Notes: generated by a model not told the origin, from the sequence alone. A DNA stretch of 45,485 bases from Bacteroidota bacterium (GCA_018902795.1 JAHIQD010000012.1:1-45485); one strand, 5' to 3'. Positions 16,504 to 25,671 are shown, counted from the stretch's first letter. A program made the numbers and translations.

Positions 16504-16794
16504 TTAGGCCAGTTCTTTTTTCTTGATTAACAGCTTTTTAGCAACCTCAGCACATTGGTCCAAACTTTCTTCAAAGCTAGCTGACGTCTTCTTTACTACA
16601 ATATCATCACCCGGAACCGCCAATAAGATCTCGGCCGTCTTGTTTTCTTTATCCGATTTGTTTTCAACTTTCAGGTAAACTTTACACTCGACAATCTTAT
16701 CGTAATAGTTCTCCAGTTTACTTAATTTTTTTTCAATATGTTCTTCAAGCGGTGCGTGTGGTGTCAATCCCATTGACTGTACTGAAATTTTCAT
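16504..16794 (-). CDS. hpf: Short ribosome hibernation promoting factor (HPF/RaiA family)
   Basis: A 96-aa protein with the single HPF/YfiA domain (MKISVQSMGLTPHAPLEEHI; YYDKIVECKVYLKVEN), which binds the 30S decoding region in non-growing cells. It lacks the C-terminal dimerisation domain of long HPF. The start overlaps the end of the upstream recombinase gene by 4 nt (ATGA type), so the two are translationally coupled. The four-tRNA cluster follows. Confidence 0.92.
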   Translation of the reverse strand: MKISVQSMGLTPHAPLEEHIEKKLSKLENYYDKIVECKVYLKVENKSDKENKTAEILLAVPGDDIVVKKTSASFEESLDQCAEVAKKLLIKKKELA

Positions 16795-17681
16795 AACTCT
16801 ACATTTTTTTTAGCTCGAGGATGAGCATTGTTAAATACTTTTTTTAATTGTTCGATATTGGCACTCGTATACACCTGCGTTGATGCAAGAGAGGAATGCC
16901 CCATAATCATCTTCACTTTAGAAATTTCAGCCCCATGCTCCAAGACGTGAGTTGCAAAACTGTGTCTCAAAATATGGGGACTCTTTTTCTTCTTCGAAGT
17001 TACAAGACTAAGGTAGGAATTAACTGCTGAATAGACAAATTTCTCATTCAGTTTTTTTCCTTTTGCGTTGATAAAAAAGTATATTCCGTGTTCTTTCAGC
17101 GGCTTACGTTCTTCCAAATATTCTTCAAATTTCAAAGAAAGCTCTTGTGAAATCGGGATGATTCGGGCTTTGTTACCCTTCCCGATTACTTTGATTTCCA
17201 TTTTACTGAAATCCACATGATCCAACAGAAGATTAACCAGTTCAGCCTTACGCATCCCAGTCTGATAAAGGGTTTCAATAATAAGTTCTTTCAGAAAACT
17301 CTTCTTTTCGGGCTGAAATTCTGCCAACTGATGATTATTCATTTCCTCTTCTGAAAACGGAATCTGCTTCTCCGCATAAAATTTAAGAGACTGAATATTC
17401 TCTAACGGAGAGGCTTTAATTTGTCCAACTTTTAATAAAAAAAGATAAAAACTCCGGAGTGAAGAGAGTTTACGGTTGATGGATCTTTTTGAGATTTTTT
17501 TTTCGCTTAGGTCCACCATGAAATTCCGGACGATCTTTTTATCAACAATTTCGAAATTTTGGTGAGCTTCAGTTTTTAAAAGAAATGAAGAGAAGTCTTC
17601 CAAATCTTTGCGGTAACTCGTCAGCGTGTGAGGAGAATAGCGTTTTTCTACGGAAATATATTCCAGGAATCTTTCAAGCAT
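16791..17681 (-). CDS. xerC: Tyrosine recombinase of the XerC/XerD family
   Basis: A site-specific recombinase of 296 aa, expected to resolve chromosome dimers at dif. The N-terminal SAM-like core-binding domain covers about 1-85. The catalytic domain has R144 (TGMRKAEL), the beta-hairpin Lys near 168 (GKGNK), H236-x-x-R239 (HILRH), H262 (MGHSS) and the nucleophile Y271 (TQVYTS), so it is complete. Its fixed place between rpsU and hpf in flavobacteria argues for the housekeeping Xer enzyme, not an integrase; whether it is the XerC or XerD equivalent cannot be told from the sequence. Confidence 0.9.
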   Translation of the reverse strand: MLERFLEYISVEKRYSPHTLTSYRKDLEDFSSFLLKTEAHQNFEIVDKKIVRNFMVDLSEKKISKRSINRKLSSLRSFYLFLLKVGQIKASPLENIQSLKFYAEKQIPFSEEEMNNHQLAEFQPEKKSFLKELIIETLYQTGMRKAELVNLLLDHVDFSKMEIKVIGKGNKARIIPISQELSLKFEEYLEERKPLKEHGIYFFINAKGKKLNEKFVYSAVNSYLSLVTSKKKKSPHILRHSFATHVLEHGAEISKVKMIMGHSSLASTQVYTSANIEQLKKVFNNAHPRAKKNVEL

Positions 17682-17693
17682 TTATTATAAAAC

Positions 17694-17733
17694 AAAAAAT
17701 CACTTTCCAAATATATGTATTTGAAAAGTGATT
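17694..17733 (-). terminator. Terminator after rpsU
   Basis: AATCACTTT-CC-AAATA (17698-17713) pairs with TATTT-GA-AAAGTGATT (17718-17733) around a TATG loop, with a 2-nt internal bulge. On the minus strand a T run follows. The xerC start codon is 12 nt further on, so xerC and hpf may rely on read-through. Confidence 0.75.
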
Positions 17734-17760
17734 AAAGTATTTCTTAAAGAAAATTTTTAT

Positions 17761-17958
17761 TTAAGCCTGCTCGTCTCTGCTCAAACCTCTTTGTTTGTGA
17801 GCCGCTTTCAACTTAGCCTGTCTGAAAACCACAGAAGGTTTATTGAACTGCTGTCTGCTTCTTAAAGCTCTAACAACTCCTGTTTTATCAAATTTTCTTT
17901 TGTATTTTTTTAACGCTCTGTCGATAGCTTCGCCATCTTTTACTGGGATTATTAACAT
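17761..17958 (-). CDS. rpsU: 30S ribosomal protein S21 (bS21)
   Basis: A 65-aa basic small-subunit protein (MLIIPVKDGEAIDRALKKYK; KFDKTGVVRALRSRQQF). In Bacteroidota, bS21 with bS18 and bS6 holds the 3' tail of 16S rRNA and blocks Shine-Dalgarno pairing, which explains the lack of SD sequences in these genomes; rpsU itself is reported to keep a strong SD and to be regulated by ribosomes lacking bS21. The gene has a near-perfect promoter and a very short leader holding a UGAGA-type SD. It is monocistronic or weakly coupled to xerC. Confidence 0.96.
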   Translation of the reverse strand: MLIIPVKDGEAIDRALKKYKRKFDKTGVVRALRSRQQFNKPSVVFRQAKLKAAHKQRGLSRDEQA

Positions 17959-17963
17959 AATTT

Positions 17964-17975
17964 ACATCTCATTTT
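17964..17975 (-). promoter_or_regulatory. Putative strong alternative Shine-Dalgarno of rpsU
   Basis: The minus strand reads AAAATGAGATGT, with the UGAGA core ending 8 nt before the ATG. This is the spacing of an SD, but the sequence is not GGAGG. It matches the alternative anti-SD (UCUCA core) that I recall being reported for some Flavobacteriia. The 16S gene is outside the window, so the pairing cannot be confirmed here. Confidence 0.6.
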
Positions 17976-17981
17976 GGACTG

Positions 17982-18011
17982 CAAAAGTAAGATTTATTTT
18001 CGAAATGACAA
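17982..18011 (-). promoter_or_regulatory. Promoter of rpsU
   Basis: On the minus strand TTG (18011-18009), 19 bp, then TACTTTTG (17989-17982). Transcription should start around 17977-17975, giving a leader of only about 18-20 nt that consists mostly of the SD-like element. Confidence 0.75.
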
Positions 18012-18047
18012 ATTTTTTGCTATTTTTAAGCTCAATTAATTCTCAAG

Positions 18048-21000
18048 ATGCAAAAAAATTATACAGTCATCAATGCTTCAGCAGGTTCGGGTAAGACCTA
18101 TGCGCTCGTTCAGAATCTGTTAGCAATATGCCTTAAACACTCCTCACAGGCAGATAAAATCAGAAATATTCTCGCCCTTACATTCACCAATAAAGCGGCG
18201 AATGAGATGAAGCAGAGAATTATCGACTGGCTGAAGAAATTTTCATCAGTGAATTTCGAAACAAATCCGGATTTAATCAATATTCAGGGGAAACTCAAAG
18301 ACCAGGGTTTAAATATTTCCTTAAAAGAACTTCACGAGCGTTCAAAAAAAATCCTCGATTATGTGCTGCACAACTACTCCACGCTCAATATCGGAACGAT
18401 TGACAAGTTCAATTCGCGTTTGGTACGAAGCTTTTCTTATGAGCTGGGTTTAGCGCAAAACTTTAATCTCGAAATTAATCCGGAACCGTTTCTGATGGAA
18501 GCGGTGGACAAAATGCTTGAAGATATTGGTGACAGAAATGATGTTTCTGATGCTTTCATGGATTTTGTAAATTACAATTTAGATAACAACGAAAGGGTAA
18601 ACCTCAACAAAACTTTATACGATTCGGCGAAGGAATATGTTCAGGACAAACATTATTTCAGACTGAATGACAATAAAGATTTCGATTGGGAAGTGTACGA
18701 AAATTCAAAGAAGAATCTTCGTGAAAGCATAAAATCATTAAAGGAAGATTCCATTAATATCGCCGAATCAGCTTTAAATTTATTAAAAGAGAAAAATTTA
18801 GAAATAAGTGATTTTGCTGATGGGAACAACGGAATTGGCGGGTTTTTCAAAAAATTCATGGACAAAAAAGTGCCGTTTATTTACGGGACCCTTGCTGAGG
18901 AAGAAAACAGAATTGATAAAATCCTTAAAGGCGCTTCATCAAAATCAAAAAACCGTCAGTCTGAAATTCTAGAAATCCTGGATTTCCTGTTGGAAAGCCG
19001 CAAGAAAATCATTCAAAATTATATTCAGTCGCATAAACAGGAAAAAATCCTGAACGCCATTTTGCCTTTAAAAGTAAATAAAGATATTCAGGATAAATTA
19101 GCAGAAATTGAATCAGAAAACGATTTGGTTTTGCTTTCAAAATTCAATATTCTGATTCATGAAAATCTTCGGGAAGAACCTTCCTCATTCATTTATGAAA
19201 AAGTAGGAACCAAATTTTCGCATTATTTTTTCGATGAATTTCAGGACACTTCATTTCTGCAATGGCAAAATTTCATTCCGCTGAGAGACCACGCGGTTTC
19301 GTCAAACGATATGAGTTTTACTTTGGTTGGCGATCCGAAACAGAGTATTTACCGTTTTCGAGGCGGTGATTCTCAACTGATGCTTGATATTATCAACAAA
19401 AAGGAAAATTCTTTGGTTCTTGCTGAGCTCGAAAATCTCGGAAATAACTGGCGAAGCGCGAAAAACATTGTCGATTTTAATAATCAGCTGTATTTATTTC
19501 TTTCTGATTTTACGAATGATGTGCACCGTGATATTTTCGGAAGCGGTTCTCACCAAATCCCAAAATCCAGTCTGGAAGGCAGAGTCCGGATTAATTTAAT
19601 GGAAAATTCAACGAAACAGATGTTTTATGAAGAGGTTGCCGAAAAAATGCAGAACGACATACAAAGCTGTCTGGATAACGGTTTCAGTCTTTCCGATATT
19701 ACGATTCTATGTCGCGGAAATTTTGATATTTTCAGTTTTTCTCAATTGTTAGGGAATTTAAAAATTAATTATCAGGGCAAAGAAGATTTCATTAAAACCA
19801 TTTCCGAATCGGGTTTAACATTGAATTTATCGTCTACTATACTGGCATTAACTGAATTTTTAAGATGGGAACAGAATCCGAAAAACTTTCAGTTTTCGGT
19901 GAAAATGCTTTACTATTTAAAAGTTTTGGGCAGAATTGAAATTGAAGATTTCAGTGCTGAAATGATGGAAATGCTTGCATTAAAAAACAAAACTGAAATG
20001 CAGGATTTTATCGAAAAAAAATACGGACTGAAACTGAACAGCCACGGTTTGCTTCAGCTGAATCTTTATAATTTCATTGAACATTTTCTGCAGGAATTTT
20101 CAGTGCAGCACAAAGAAACCGATTTCCTTTTCAATTATCTGGAAATGCTGTACGCGTATTCGCAAAACGCGGGTTCTACCCTGAAAGATTTTCTGCGATA
20201 TTGGGATGAAGAAGCGAATAAAACAACCATTCAGGCGTCAGATAATCTGGACGCGGTGAAGCTGATGACCATTCACAAGGCAAAAGGTCTGGAATTCCCG
20301 GTGGTTTTGCTTCCGATGGAAAACGCTCACAAAGACGGAAAATTCACCAACTGGCTGGAAATTGATTCTGAAAACGGCCTCTCTGCGGTAAACATCAATC
20401 CTTTTGGGAAAGAGCTTGAGGTGTATGATGAAGAGATGGCGAAATTCAATCAGGAAAATGTGTATCAGAACAAAATCGACCGGTTCTGTCTGCAATATGT
20501 AGCGACGACAAGAGCCGTGGAACAGCTTTTCTTCTATATTGAAAAACCCAATAAAACATCCAATAATCTTGAAATTTATTCATTTTTAGAAACTAAAATT
20601 CCGCGGGATGAATCGGGTGAGGAAGTTTCTTCTTTTGACTTGTATGAAGTTTCGGAGGAGAATTTAAAAAAGAAAAAGAAGGAGAAAAGTGCAGATATGG
20701 TTACCAAACCGATCCTTTTTAAGACTGAAAAAAATGCAAATCCGGAAGCGGTGAAAATCGCAACACCTTCAAAAAATTACCAGAACCGCGTCGAGAAAGT
20801 AAGGATCGGAATTTTTACGCATGAGATTTTAGCACAGATTAATGCTGAAAAAGATGTGGAAAAAACTTTGGAAGCTTATCTTCTGGAAGGGACCATTACG
20901 AATGAAGAGAAATCTGAAATCAGCGAAAGGATTTTCAATATTCTTAAAAATGAAAAATACGCGAAATATTTCGTTGAAAACCAGTTGGTAATCAATGAAA

Positions 21001-21200
21001 AAGACATCATGATTTCTGAAAACGGCGACTCGAAAATTTACAGACCCGACCGTTTGATTGATACCGGAAACGGCTTCATCATTATCGATTTTAAAACAGG
21101 TGATGAGAAAGAAAAGCATCAGTTACAGATCGATCAATACCAAGTGGTTCTCGAAAAACTCGGGAAAAAAGTTTTGGAAACTGAGATTGTTTATGTTTAA
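18048..21200 (+). CDS. UvrD/RecB-type helicase-nuclease (AddA-like)
   Basis: A 1050-aa superfamily 1 helicase fused to a C-terminal nuclease, expected to process double-strand breaks. Walker A ASAGSGKT at 10-17, Walker B DEFQDTS at 396-402, GDPKQSIYRFRGGD at about 428-441, IHKAKGLEFPVV at about 742-753 and ATTRA at about 819-823 are all intact. The C-terminal PD-(D/E)xK nuclease shows GIFTHEIL and IIIDFKTGDE (about 1010-1019) with the catalytic Asp and Lys. The domain order is that of AddA/RecB, but no AddB/RecC partner lies next to it. It is divergent from rpsU, 89 bp away, and the only large plus-strand gene here. The start at MQKNYTVINA sits just before Walker A, as in the family. Confidence 0.92.
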   Translation: MQKNYTVINASAGSGKTYALVQNLLAICLKHSSQADKIRNILALTFTNKAANEMKQRIIDWLKKFSSVNFETNPDLINIQGKLKDQGLNISLKELHERSKKILDYVLHNYSTLNIGTIDKFNSRLVRSFSYELGLAQNFNLEINPEPFLMEAVDKMLEDIGDRNDVSDAFMDFVNYNLDNNERVNLNKTLYDSAKEYVQDKHYFRLNDNKDFDWEVYENSKKNLRESIKSLKEDSINIAESALNLLKEKNLEISDFADGNNGIGGFFKKFMDKKVPFIYGTLAEEENRIDKILKGASSKSKNRQSEILEILDFLLESRKKIIQNYIQSHKQEKILNAILPLKVNKDIQDKLAEIESENDLVLLSKFNILIHENLREEPSSFIYEKVGTKFSHYFFDEFQDTSFLQWQNFIPLRDHAVSSNDMSFTLVGDPKQSIYRFRGGDSQLMLDIINKKENSLVLAELENLGNNWRSAKNIVDFNNQLYLFLSDFTNDVHRDIFGSGSHQIPKSSLEGRVRINLMENSTKQMFYEEVAEKMQNDIQSCLDNGFSLSDITILCRGNFDIFSFSQLLGNLKINYQGKEDFIKTISESGLTLNLSSTILALTEFLRWEQNPKNFQFSVKMLYYLKVLGRIEIEDFSAEMMEMLALKNKTEMQDFIEKKYGLKLNSHGLLQLNLYNFIEHFLQEFSVQHKETDFLFNYLEMLYAYSQNAGSTLKDFLRYWDEEANKTTIQASDNLDAVKLMTIHKAKGLEFPVVLLPMENAHKDGKFTNWLEIDSENGLSAVNINPFGKELEVYDEEMAKFNQENVYQNKIDRFCLQYVATTRAVEQLFFYIEKPNKTSNNLEIYSFLETKIPRDESGEEVSSFDLYEVSEENLKKKKKEKSADMVTKPILFKTEKNANPEAVKIATPSKNYQNRVEKVRIGIFTHEILAQINAEKDVEKTLEAYLLEGTITNEEKSEISERIFNILKNEKYAKYFVENQLVINEKDIMISENGDSKIYRPDRLIDTGNGFIIIDFKTGDEKEKHQLQIDQYQVVLEKLGKKVLETEIVYV

Positions 21201-21235
21201 TAAAAAATCCTGTCATCATTAAATGAGACAGGATT
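21201..21235 (-). terminator. Terminator between the helicase and the DUF3857 operon
   Basis: AATCCTGTC (21206-21214) pairs with GACAGGATT (21227-21235), with additional TCAT/ATGA pairs inside. The T run is on the minus strand, so it mainly serves the 21260-25593 operon; on the plus strand it may also stop the helicase transcript. Confidence 0.8.
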
Positions 21236-21259
21236 CATCATTAAAAATTAAAAAGAAAA

Positions 21260-23185
21260 TTATTTTTTCACAGCAGTTACTACCTGTGCTTCCTGCTTGG
21301 TGATATTATCGAAAATCTGCGTAAATGCAGGATAATATTCTTTCGGAAAGATAGAATCGTCAATCTGAGTGGTGGTTTCTACGGTTAATTTATTTCCGGT
21401 TTGGGTCACCAGATAGGTGTATTGCAGTGAATTATCTTCGGTACGGAATTTCTTGGATTTCGGCACGTTTTCAAATACATAATTCTCCGGAAGAGTAATG
21501 GTTACTTTTTTAACGCGGTCGTTTGCGGAATAGAATTCAAGCGGTGCTTTTCTGGGTTCTTTCTGGTTATAATTGTGGTTTTGAGTATATAAAAACAAAA
21601 GCGGATTAAACACCAGTTTGCTTCCCACCGCATCCACAAAAGTATCAGCACTGAAATCGAAACTCGTCTCGAAATCATTATTATCCTGAATTCCGTGCTT
21701 CATATTTGAAAAAGAAAATTTGTATTCGTCTTTATAAGATTTAGCAAATTTTTCTTTATCGTCAGTATATCTTTCATTCACCACCATTGCATACAGTTTA
21801 GTGTCACGGTCTGCAAAATGGCCTTCAAAAGTTCCGTCGGGATTCATTTTAGCATCCACGGTCAGAAGTGTTTTGCTTACTTCAGGATAGAGAATATTAA
21901 TCTGTTTCACATCATTTTTACCCATGATCAATCCATAATAATTCAGGGCTTTCGGTGCAATCATATTGATTTCGCTTAGCTTGTATGCACCATCCAAAAG
22001 ATAAATTTTATCTTTATCTGTGAATGAAGCCAGCACATAATTTAACTGATTAATCGAAGGATTGTATGACAGCAGCTTTCCCCGTCTTACCGTCGCAAGT
22101 ACCACAGGTTCTGCGTTAATGTCCACACTTCTTAAAAGCATCGTTAACAGCAGATTGATTTCGGCAGTATTCCCGATTTTGTTGCTGATTAAATTTTTCA
22201 CTCCTTTGTCGGTAAACACTTCATCTTCTTTGTTCCAGGTATAATTTTTCTGCACGAATTTAAGAACAGCGTCGGCCCGCTCCATTACAGGCAGATTTTT
22301 AATTTCTGCAGGAAGCAGGTCTTTCACTAAATTCTGTTTCTTTAACTGCAGGCCAAAATCATCATTTTCGTAGAGTCTTTTGCGGATATCCTCCCATGAT
22401 AAAGCATAAGATTTAAAGACACCGTTAAACATTGTAGAATTAAGTTCGGCTTTGATACTTGTTTTATAATTCAGCGTATTCATTACATATTTCTCTTCTT
22501 TATACGCCGGAAGATTTTCGTAACCAAAACGATAGGTTTGATATGACTCACCATACATCTGTTTTTCCTCCATGTTTCTGTGCTTGGGAGCAACATCACC
22601 TTTATAATTGATTGTATACCCTAAAGGTTTCGGAGAATCCAGCACGAATTCCACATATCTTACCGGCACTTCCTCTTCAATAATAATTCTCGGTGTAGAG
22701 CCGTAAAACGGAGTCTGTATGGTATAGGAGTATTCTACCACAGATCCGTTCTTCACATTCGGGAATGCAAATTTGGTAACATCGTAGTTTTTATCCTCTT
22801 TGGATTTATATTTTTCGTCCCGTTCCACTTTTGTGGCAACCGTTTTCCCGTTTTCATAATTGTAAGTATACGCTTTCAGGTTACTTAAGGTTTGGCGGGT
22901 GCCTTTCCTGTCGTCATAAATTGAAATTTCGTGGTCTAAAAAAGACGATGCATTGTCCTTATTGTAAATTTTTACCCTGCTTACTACATTTTGGTAAAGA
23001 TTTCCGTCATAATCAATCCTGAAATGGTTGGAGCGGTAAAGTACTTCTGCGGGGGCTTCCTCAGATTTATCATGCTTTACACTTTTTAAATCTGCGTCCG
23101 AAAGTTTCGGAGTGTCGAGAAACTTGTGTTGAGAATACACCATACTTACGATAAGCAGGCAAAAAGGGAATAAAATTTTCTTCAT
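21260..23185 (-). CDS. Exported DUF3857 / transglutaminase-like protein lacking the catalytic cysteine
   Basis: A 641-aa protein with an N-terminal signal peptide (MKKILFPFCLLIVSMVYSQ), a DUF3857 domain (about 50-230) and a transglutaminase-like fold (about 300-400). Where active members have GDC, this one reads IGNTAEINLL with T340 in the Cys position, so it is probably a non-enzymatic binding or scaffold protein of the periplasm. Its start codon overlaps the stop of the upstream paralogue (TAATG), so the two are translationally coupled. Function unknown. Confidence 0.8.
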   Translation of the reverse strand: MKKILFPFCLLIVSMVYSQHKFLDTPKLSDADLKSVKHDKSEEAPAEVLYRSNHFRIDYDGNLYQNVVSRVKIYNKDNASSFLDHEISIYDDRKGTRQTLSNLKAYTYNYENGKTVATKVERDEKYKSKEDKNYDVTKFAFPNVKNGSVVEYSYTIQTPFYGSTPRIIIEEEVPVRYVEFVLDSPKPLGYTINYKGDVAPKHRNMEEKQMYGESYQTYRFGYENLPAYKEEKYVMNTLNYKTSIKAELNSTMFNGVFKSYALSWEDIRKRLYENDDFGLQLKKQNLVKDLLPAEIKNLPVMERADAVLKFVQKNYTWNKEDEVFTDKGVKNLISNKIGNTAEINLLLTMLLRSVDINAEPVVLATVRRGKLLSYNPSINQLNYVLASFTDKDKIYLLDGAYKLSEINMIAPKALNYYGLIMGKNDVKQINILYPEVSKTLLTVDAKMNPDGTFEGHFADRDTKLYAMVVNERYTDDKEKFAKSYKDEYKFSFSNMKHGIQDNNDFETSFDFSADTFVDAVGSKLVFNPLLFLYTQNHNYNQKEPRKAPLEFYSANDRVKKVTITLPENYVFENVPKSKKFRTEDNSLQYTYLVTQTGNKLTVETTTQIDDSIFPKEYYPAFTQIFDNITKQEAQVVTAVKK

Positions 23186-25071
23186 TATAATTTAGATATT
23201 AAGACTTTAGTATTGTCGCTGCTGGCAGTTTTCTTTCTGAATGCGATATAATCTTTGAATTTTTCCTTAGGATAGAGACCTTTATTAATCGTCAGGATTC
23301 TGTGAACCAGCAATTTATTATCCTTCAGATTAAAGCTGATGGTATAAGTCCCGAACTCCGTTGTAATACTGGAAGACTGCGGAATCTCTGAAAATTTGTA
23401 CCCTTCCGGAATACTGAATTCAATTTCATAATCATCCTGAAACGGAAACGAATTTTCAAAAGGGAGTTTTCTTTCATCATTTCCCGAAAACATAACCGAC
23501 TGATAATAAGGCATCACTGGAAAAAAGATATCATTACCCAATTTTTTAGAGAAGCCGTTGGCCTTTACATTTAAATCATAAATAATTTTCCCTTCATCTC
23601 TGTCATTTTTCAAATTCTGAACAGCCATCTGATCAATTTTCAAATTATAATGTCTGTTTTTGAGTGCTTCCTGAATTTCATCATTTTTCATCCCAAAAAG
23701 CCGCAGATTATGATCATACTGTCCTCCGGTAAATTCAAAATTGGCATCAGAGGCAAACCCTCCGTCGTCCTGAAGTTTAATTTTAGCGAAAAGCTTTTCT
23801 TTGCTCTGCTCCGGTTTATAAACGGGCGTATCCACAATCTCAATACCGTTTTCTTTTACCGCCAAAACATTTCTGTTATGAGAAGAATAGGAAAGATGGT
23901 TGAATGCGTGTTTCTGCGACGTATTTTCCAGCCAGATGGTTTCACCTTCTGTAGGAACCATTAAAATTGCGTGATTTCCGGAGAATTTCGGAAAATTTTT
24001 ATCATAGCTGATTACCGAATCATCATTATAAATTACCGAAAAATAAGACGGAATCCCCGCTGCTGAAAGTAACGTACGCATATAATTGGTTAATGCCTTG
24101 CAGTCGCCGTAACCTTTTTTACTCACTTCGGAAGCGGGCATGGGCTGCCATCCACCAATTCCCATCGCAATCAGTACATAACGGGTTTTATTCTGCATGT
24201 ACTGATACAGGGTTTTTACCTTTTCCGAAGTTGTTCCCGATAATTTAAGTGCTGCAACTTCCGCTGCAATTTCAGGAGTTATATTGGAAACAGGATTTAG
24301 CAGTTCACTATAATACCATTTCCCAAAGCTGTTCCAGTCAGTCATATCACCCTGTCTGCCGGCAAGTGAAAACTTTTCCGGGGAAAATTCTACTTTCGGA
24401 ACCAAATAATCAATACTCGGTGATAAAATCTCTTCTGTTATTGCCGGAATATTTTCGTAAGAATACTTAGAAAGGTTTTCTTCTTCAGAAATATTCAGTT
24501 TACCCAAGGGTTTATCCGTAATTTTTGTTCTGATTTTTATTCCGGAATTATTCAGCATCGAAAATGATGTTTTCTGAACTGCTAAATGGTAAGTCCAAAC
24601 GGGTCTGAAATTAAGAAAAGCCGTATCGGAAGTATTGGTTTCGTAAGTTGTTTTTACCGTATAGGGATACTTGGTAGAGATCGGTCTGAGAACCAGTATC
24701 CTGTCGTCAACGTACAATGCAGCGCTTGGATTATTGGTGTAATCGGAGAAATCTTTTTTTGAAAATGTTTTAAAAAGCTTCCCGGCACTGTCATACAGCT
24801 CAACTTTTATACTGCTCACTTTTCGGGTCGGATTATACGGTATGTACACCGTTGAAAATTCGTTTCCGGCAGTATTCAGAACAGTCACCACATTGGTTTC
24901 CTTTATCTGCATATCATTTACCGATTTCAGAATGCAGTCTTCACTGCTTTCTCTGATTACCGCATTGGCATTCGCCAAAAGATTCTCGGGAATGGAAGAC
25001 ACACTGTAATCCTGGGCAAAAGCAAAAACCGATAAAACAGTGAAACACAGCTTATATAATTTTTTCATCAT
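23185..25071 (-). CDS. Exported DUF3857 / transglutaminase-like protein with an intact catalytic triad
   Basis: A 628-aa paralogue of the downstream gene. It has a signal peptide (MMKKLYKLCFTVLSVFAFAQ), a DUF3857 domain (about 50-220) and a transglutaminase core with C324 (KKGYGDCKALTNYM), H367 (GNHAILMVP) and an acidic third residue E382 (IWLENTSQ). Such proteins may act as a peptidase or crosslinking enzyme in the periplasm, but no substrate is known to me. It lies 12 bp downstream of the ferritin gene and overlaps the next gene by one base. Confidence 0.82.
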   Translation of the reverse strand: MMKKLYKLCFTVLSVFAFAQDYSVSSIPENLLANANAVIRESSEDCILKSVNDMQIKETNVVTVLNTAGNEFSTVYIPYNPTRKVSSIKVELYDSAGKLFKTFSKKDFSDYTNNPSAALYVDDRILVLRPISTKYPYTVKTTYETNTSDTAFLNFRPVWTYHLAVQKTSFSMLNNSGIKIRTKITDKPLGKLNISEEENLSKYSYENIPAITEEILSPSIDYLVPKVEFSPEKFSLAGRQGDMTDWNSFGKWYYSELLNPVSNITPEIAAEVAALKLSGTTSEKVKTLYQYMQNKTRYVLIAMGIGGWQPMPASEVSKKGYGDCKALTNYMRTLLSAAGIPSYFSVIYNDDSVISYDKNFPKFSGNHAILMVPTEGETIWLENTSQKHAFNHLSYSSHNRNVLAVKENGIEIVDTPVYKPEQSKEKLFAKIKLQDDGGFASDANFEFTGGQYDHNLRLFGMKNDEIQEALKNRHYNLKIDQMAVQNLKNDRDEGKIIYDLNVKANGFSKKLGNDIFFPVMPYYQSVMFSGNDERKLPFENSFPFQDDYEIEFSIPEGYKFSEIPQSSSITTEFGTYTISFNLKDNKLLVHRILTINKGLYPKEKFKDYIAFRKKTASSDNTKVLISKL

Positions 25072-25083
25072 TCAATGTTTAAA

Positions 25084-25593
25084 TTATTTTGCCGGAACAG
25101 GATTAAAAACACGCTGGCTGAGTTCCTGATCAAAAAGGTACAGGGCAGAAGGATTGTCACATACCATTTTTATTTTGGTAACGAGCTGCGAAGCATTGGC
25201 TTCCTCTTCCACCTGTTCGGTAACGAACCATTGCAGAAAAGAAACGGTAGCAAAATCGCCTTCATCGTTTGCATTTTTCAGGATATTGAAGATACTTTGA
25301 GTAACAATTTTTTCGTGTGCCAGAGCTTTTTCGAAAATATCTTTCGCATCAGCGAACTCGTGCGGCGGTTTTGCAATTTCGCCAATGATTATTTCTGCTC
25401 CTACATCATTGAGATAATCAAACATTTTATCGGCATGCATCAGTTCTTCTTTGCTTTGAACCCGAAAATAATTTGCAATTCCATCCAAATCTTTTGCAGA
25501 AAACCATGCGGACATGGAGAGGTAATACTGCGCTGCATATTGTTCTTTCGTAATTTGCTCGTTAATTAACTGGCCAATTTTTGTACTAATCAT
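25084..25593 (-). CDS. ftnA: Non-haem ferritin
   Basis: Iron storage protein, 169 aa, a four-helix bundle forming a 24-mer shell. All ferroxidase ligands of the E. coli FtnA type are at the same positions: E17, E50, H53, E94 and Q127. It is the first gene of an operon with the two DUF3857 proteins (12-bp gap) and has a good promoter. No Fur-like operator was identified with confidence. Confidence 0.95.
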   Translation of the reverse strand: MISTKIGQLINEQITKEQYAAQYYLSMSAWFSAKDLDGIANYFRVQSKEELMHADKMFDYLNDVGAEIIIGEIAKPPHEFADAKDIFEKALAHEKIVTQSIFNILKNANDEGDFATVSFLQWFVTEQVEEEANASQLVTKIKMVCDNPSALYLFDQELSQRVFNPVPAK

Positions 25594-25612
25594 AATAGAG
25601 TTGTCTTTTTAC

Positions 25613-25643
25613 CAAATATAATTAATTCCTTTATGGTGCACAA
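25613..25643 (-). promoter_or_regulatory. Promoter of the ferritin-DUF3857 operon
   Basis: On the minus strand TTG (25643-25641), 20 bp, then TATATTTG (25620-25613). The -33 element overlaps the terminator of the upstream gene. Confidence 0.7.
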
Positions 25644-25671
25644 AAAAAGCGGAAAAATAAATTTTTCCGCT
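25642..25671 (-). terminator. Terminator of the Spy-like gene
   Basis: Perfect 10-bp stem AGCGGAAAAA / TTTTTCCGCT (25648-25657 and 25662-25671) with a short AT loop and a T run on the minus strand, 19 nt after the stop of the gene at 25691. Confidence 0.9.

Noticed and set aside
16791..17681. Integrase of a mobile element next to a tRNA cluster
   Set aside because: The gene order rpsU-recombinase-hpf-tRNA is that of the flavobacterial housekeeping region and no attachment-site duplication or cargo is seen.
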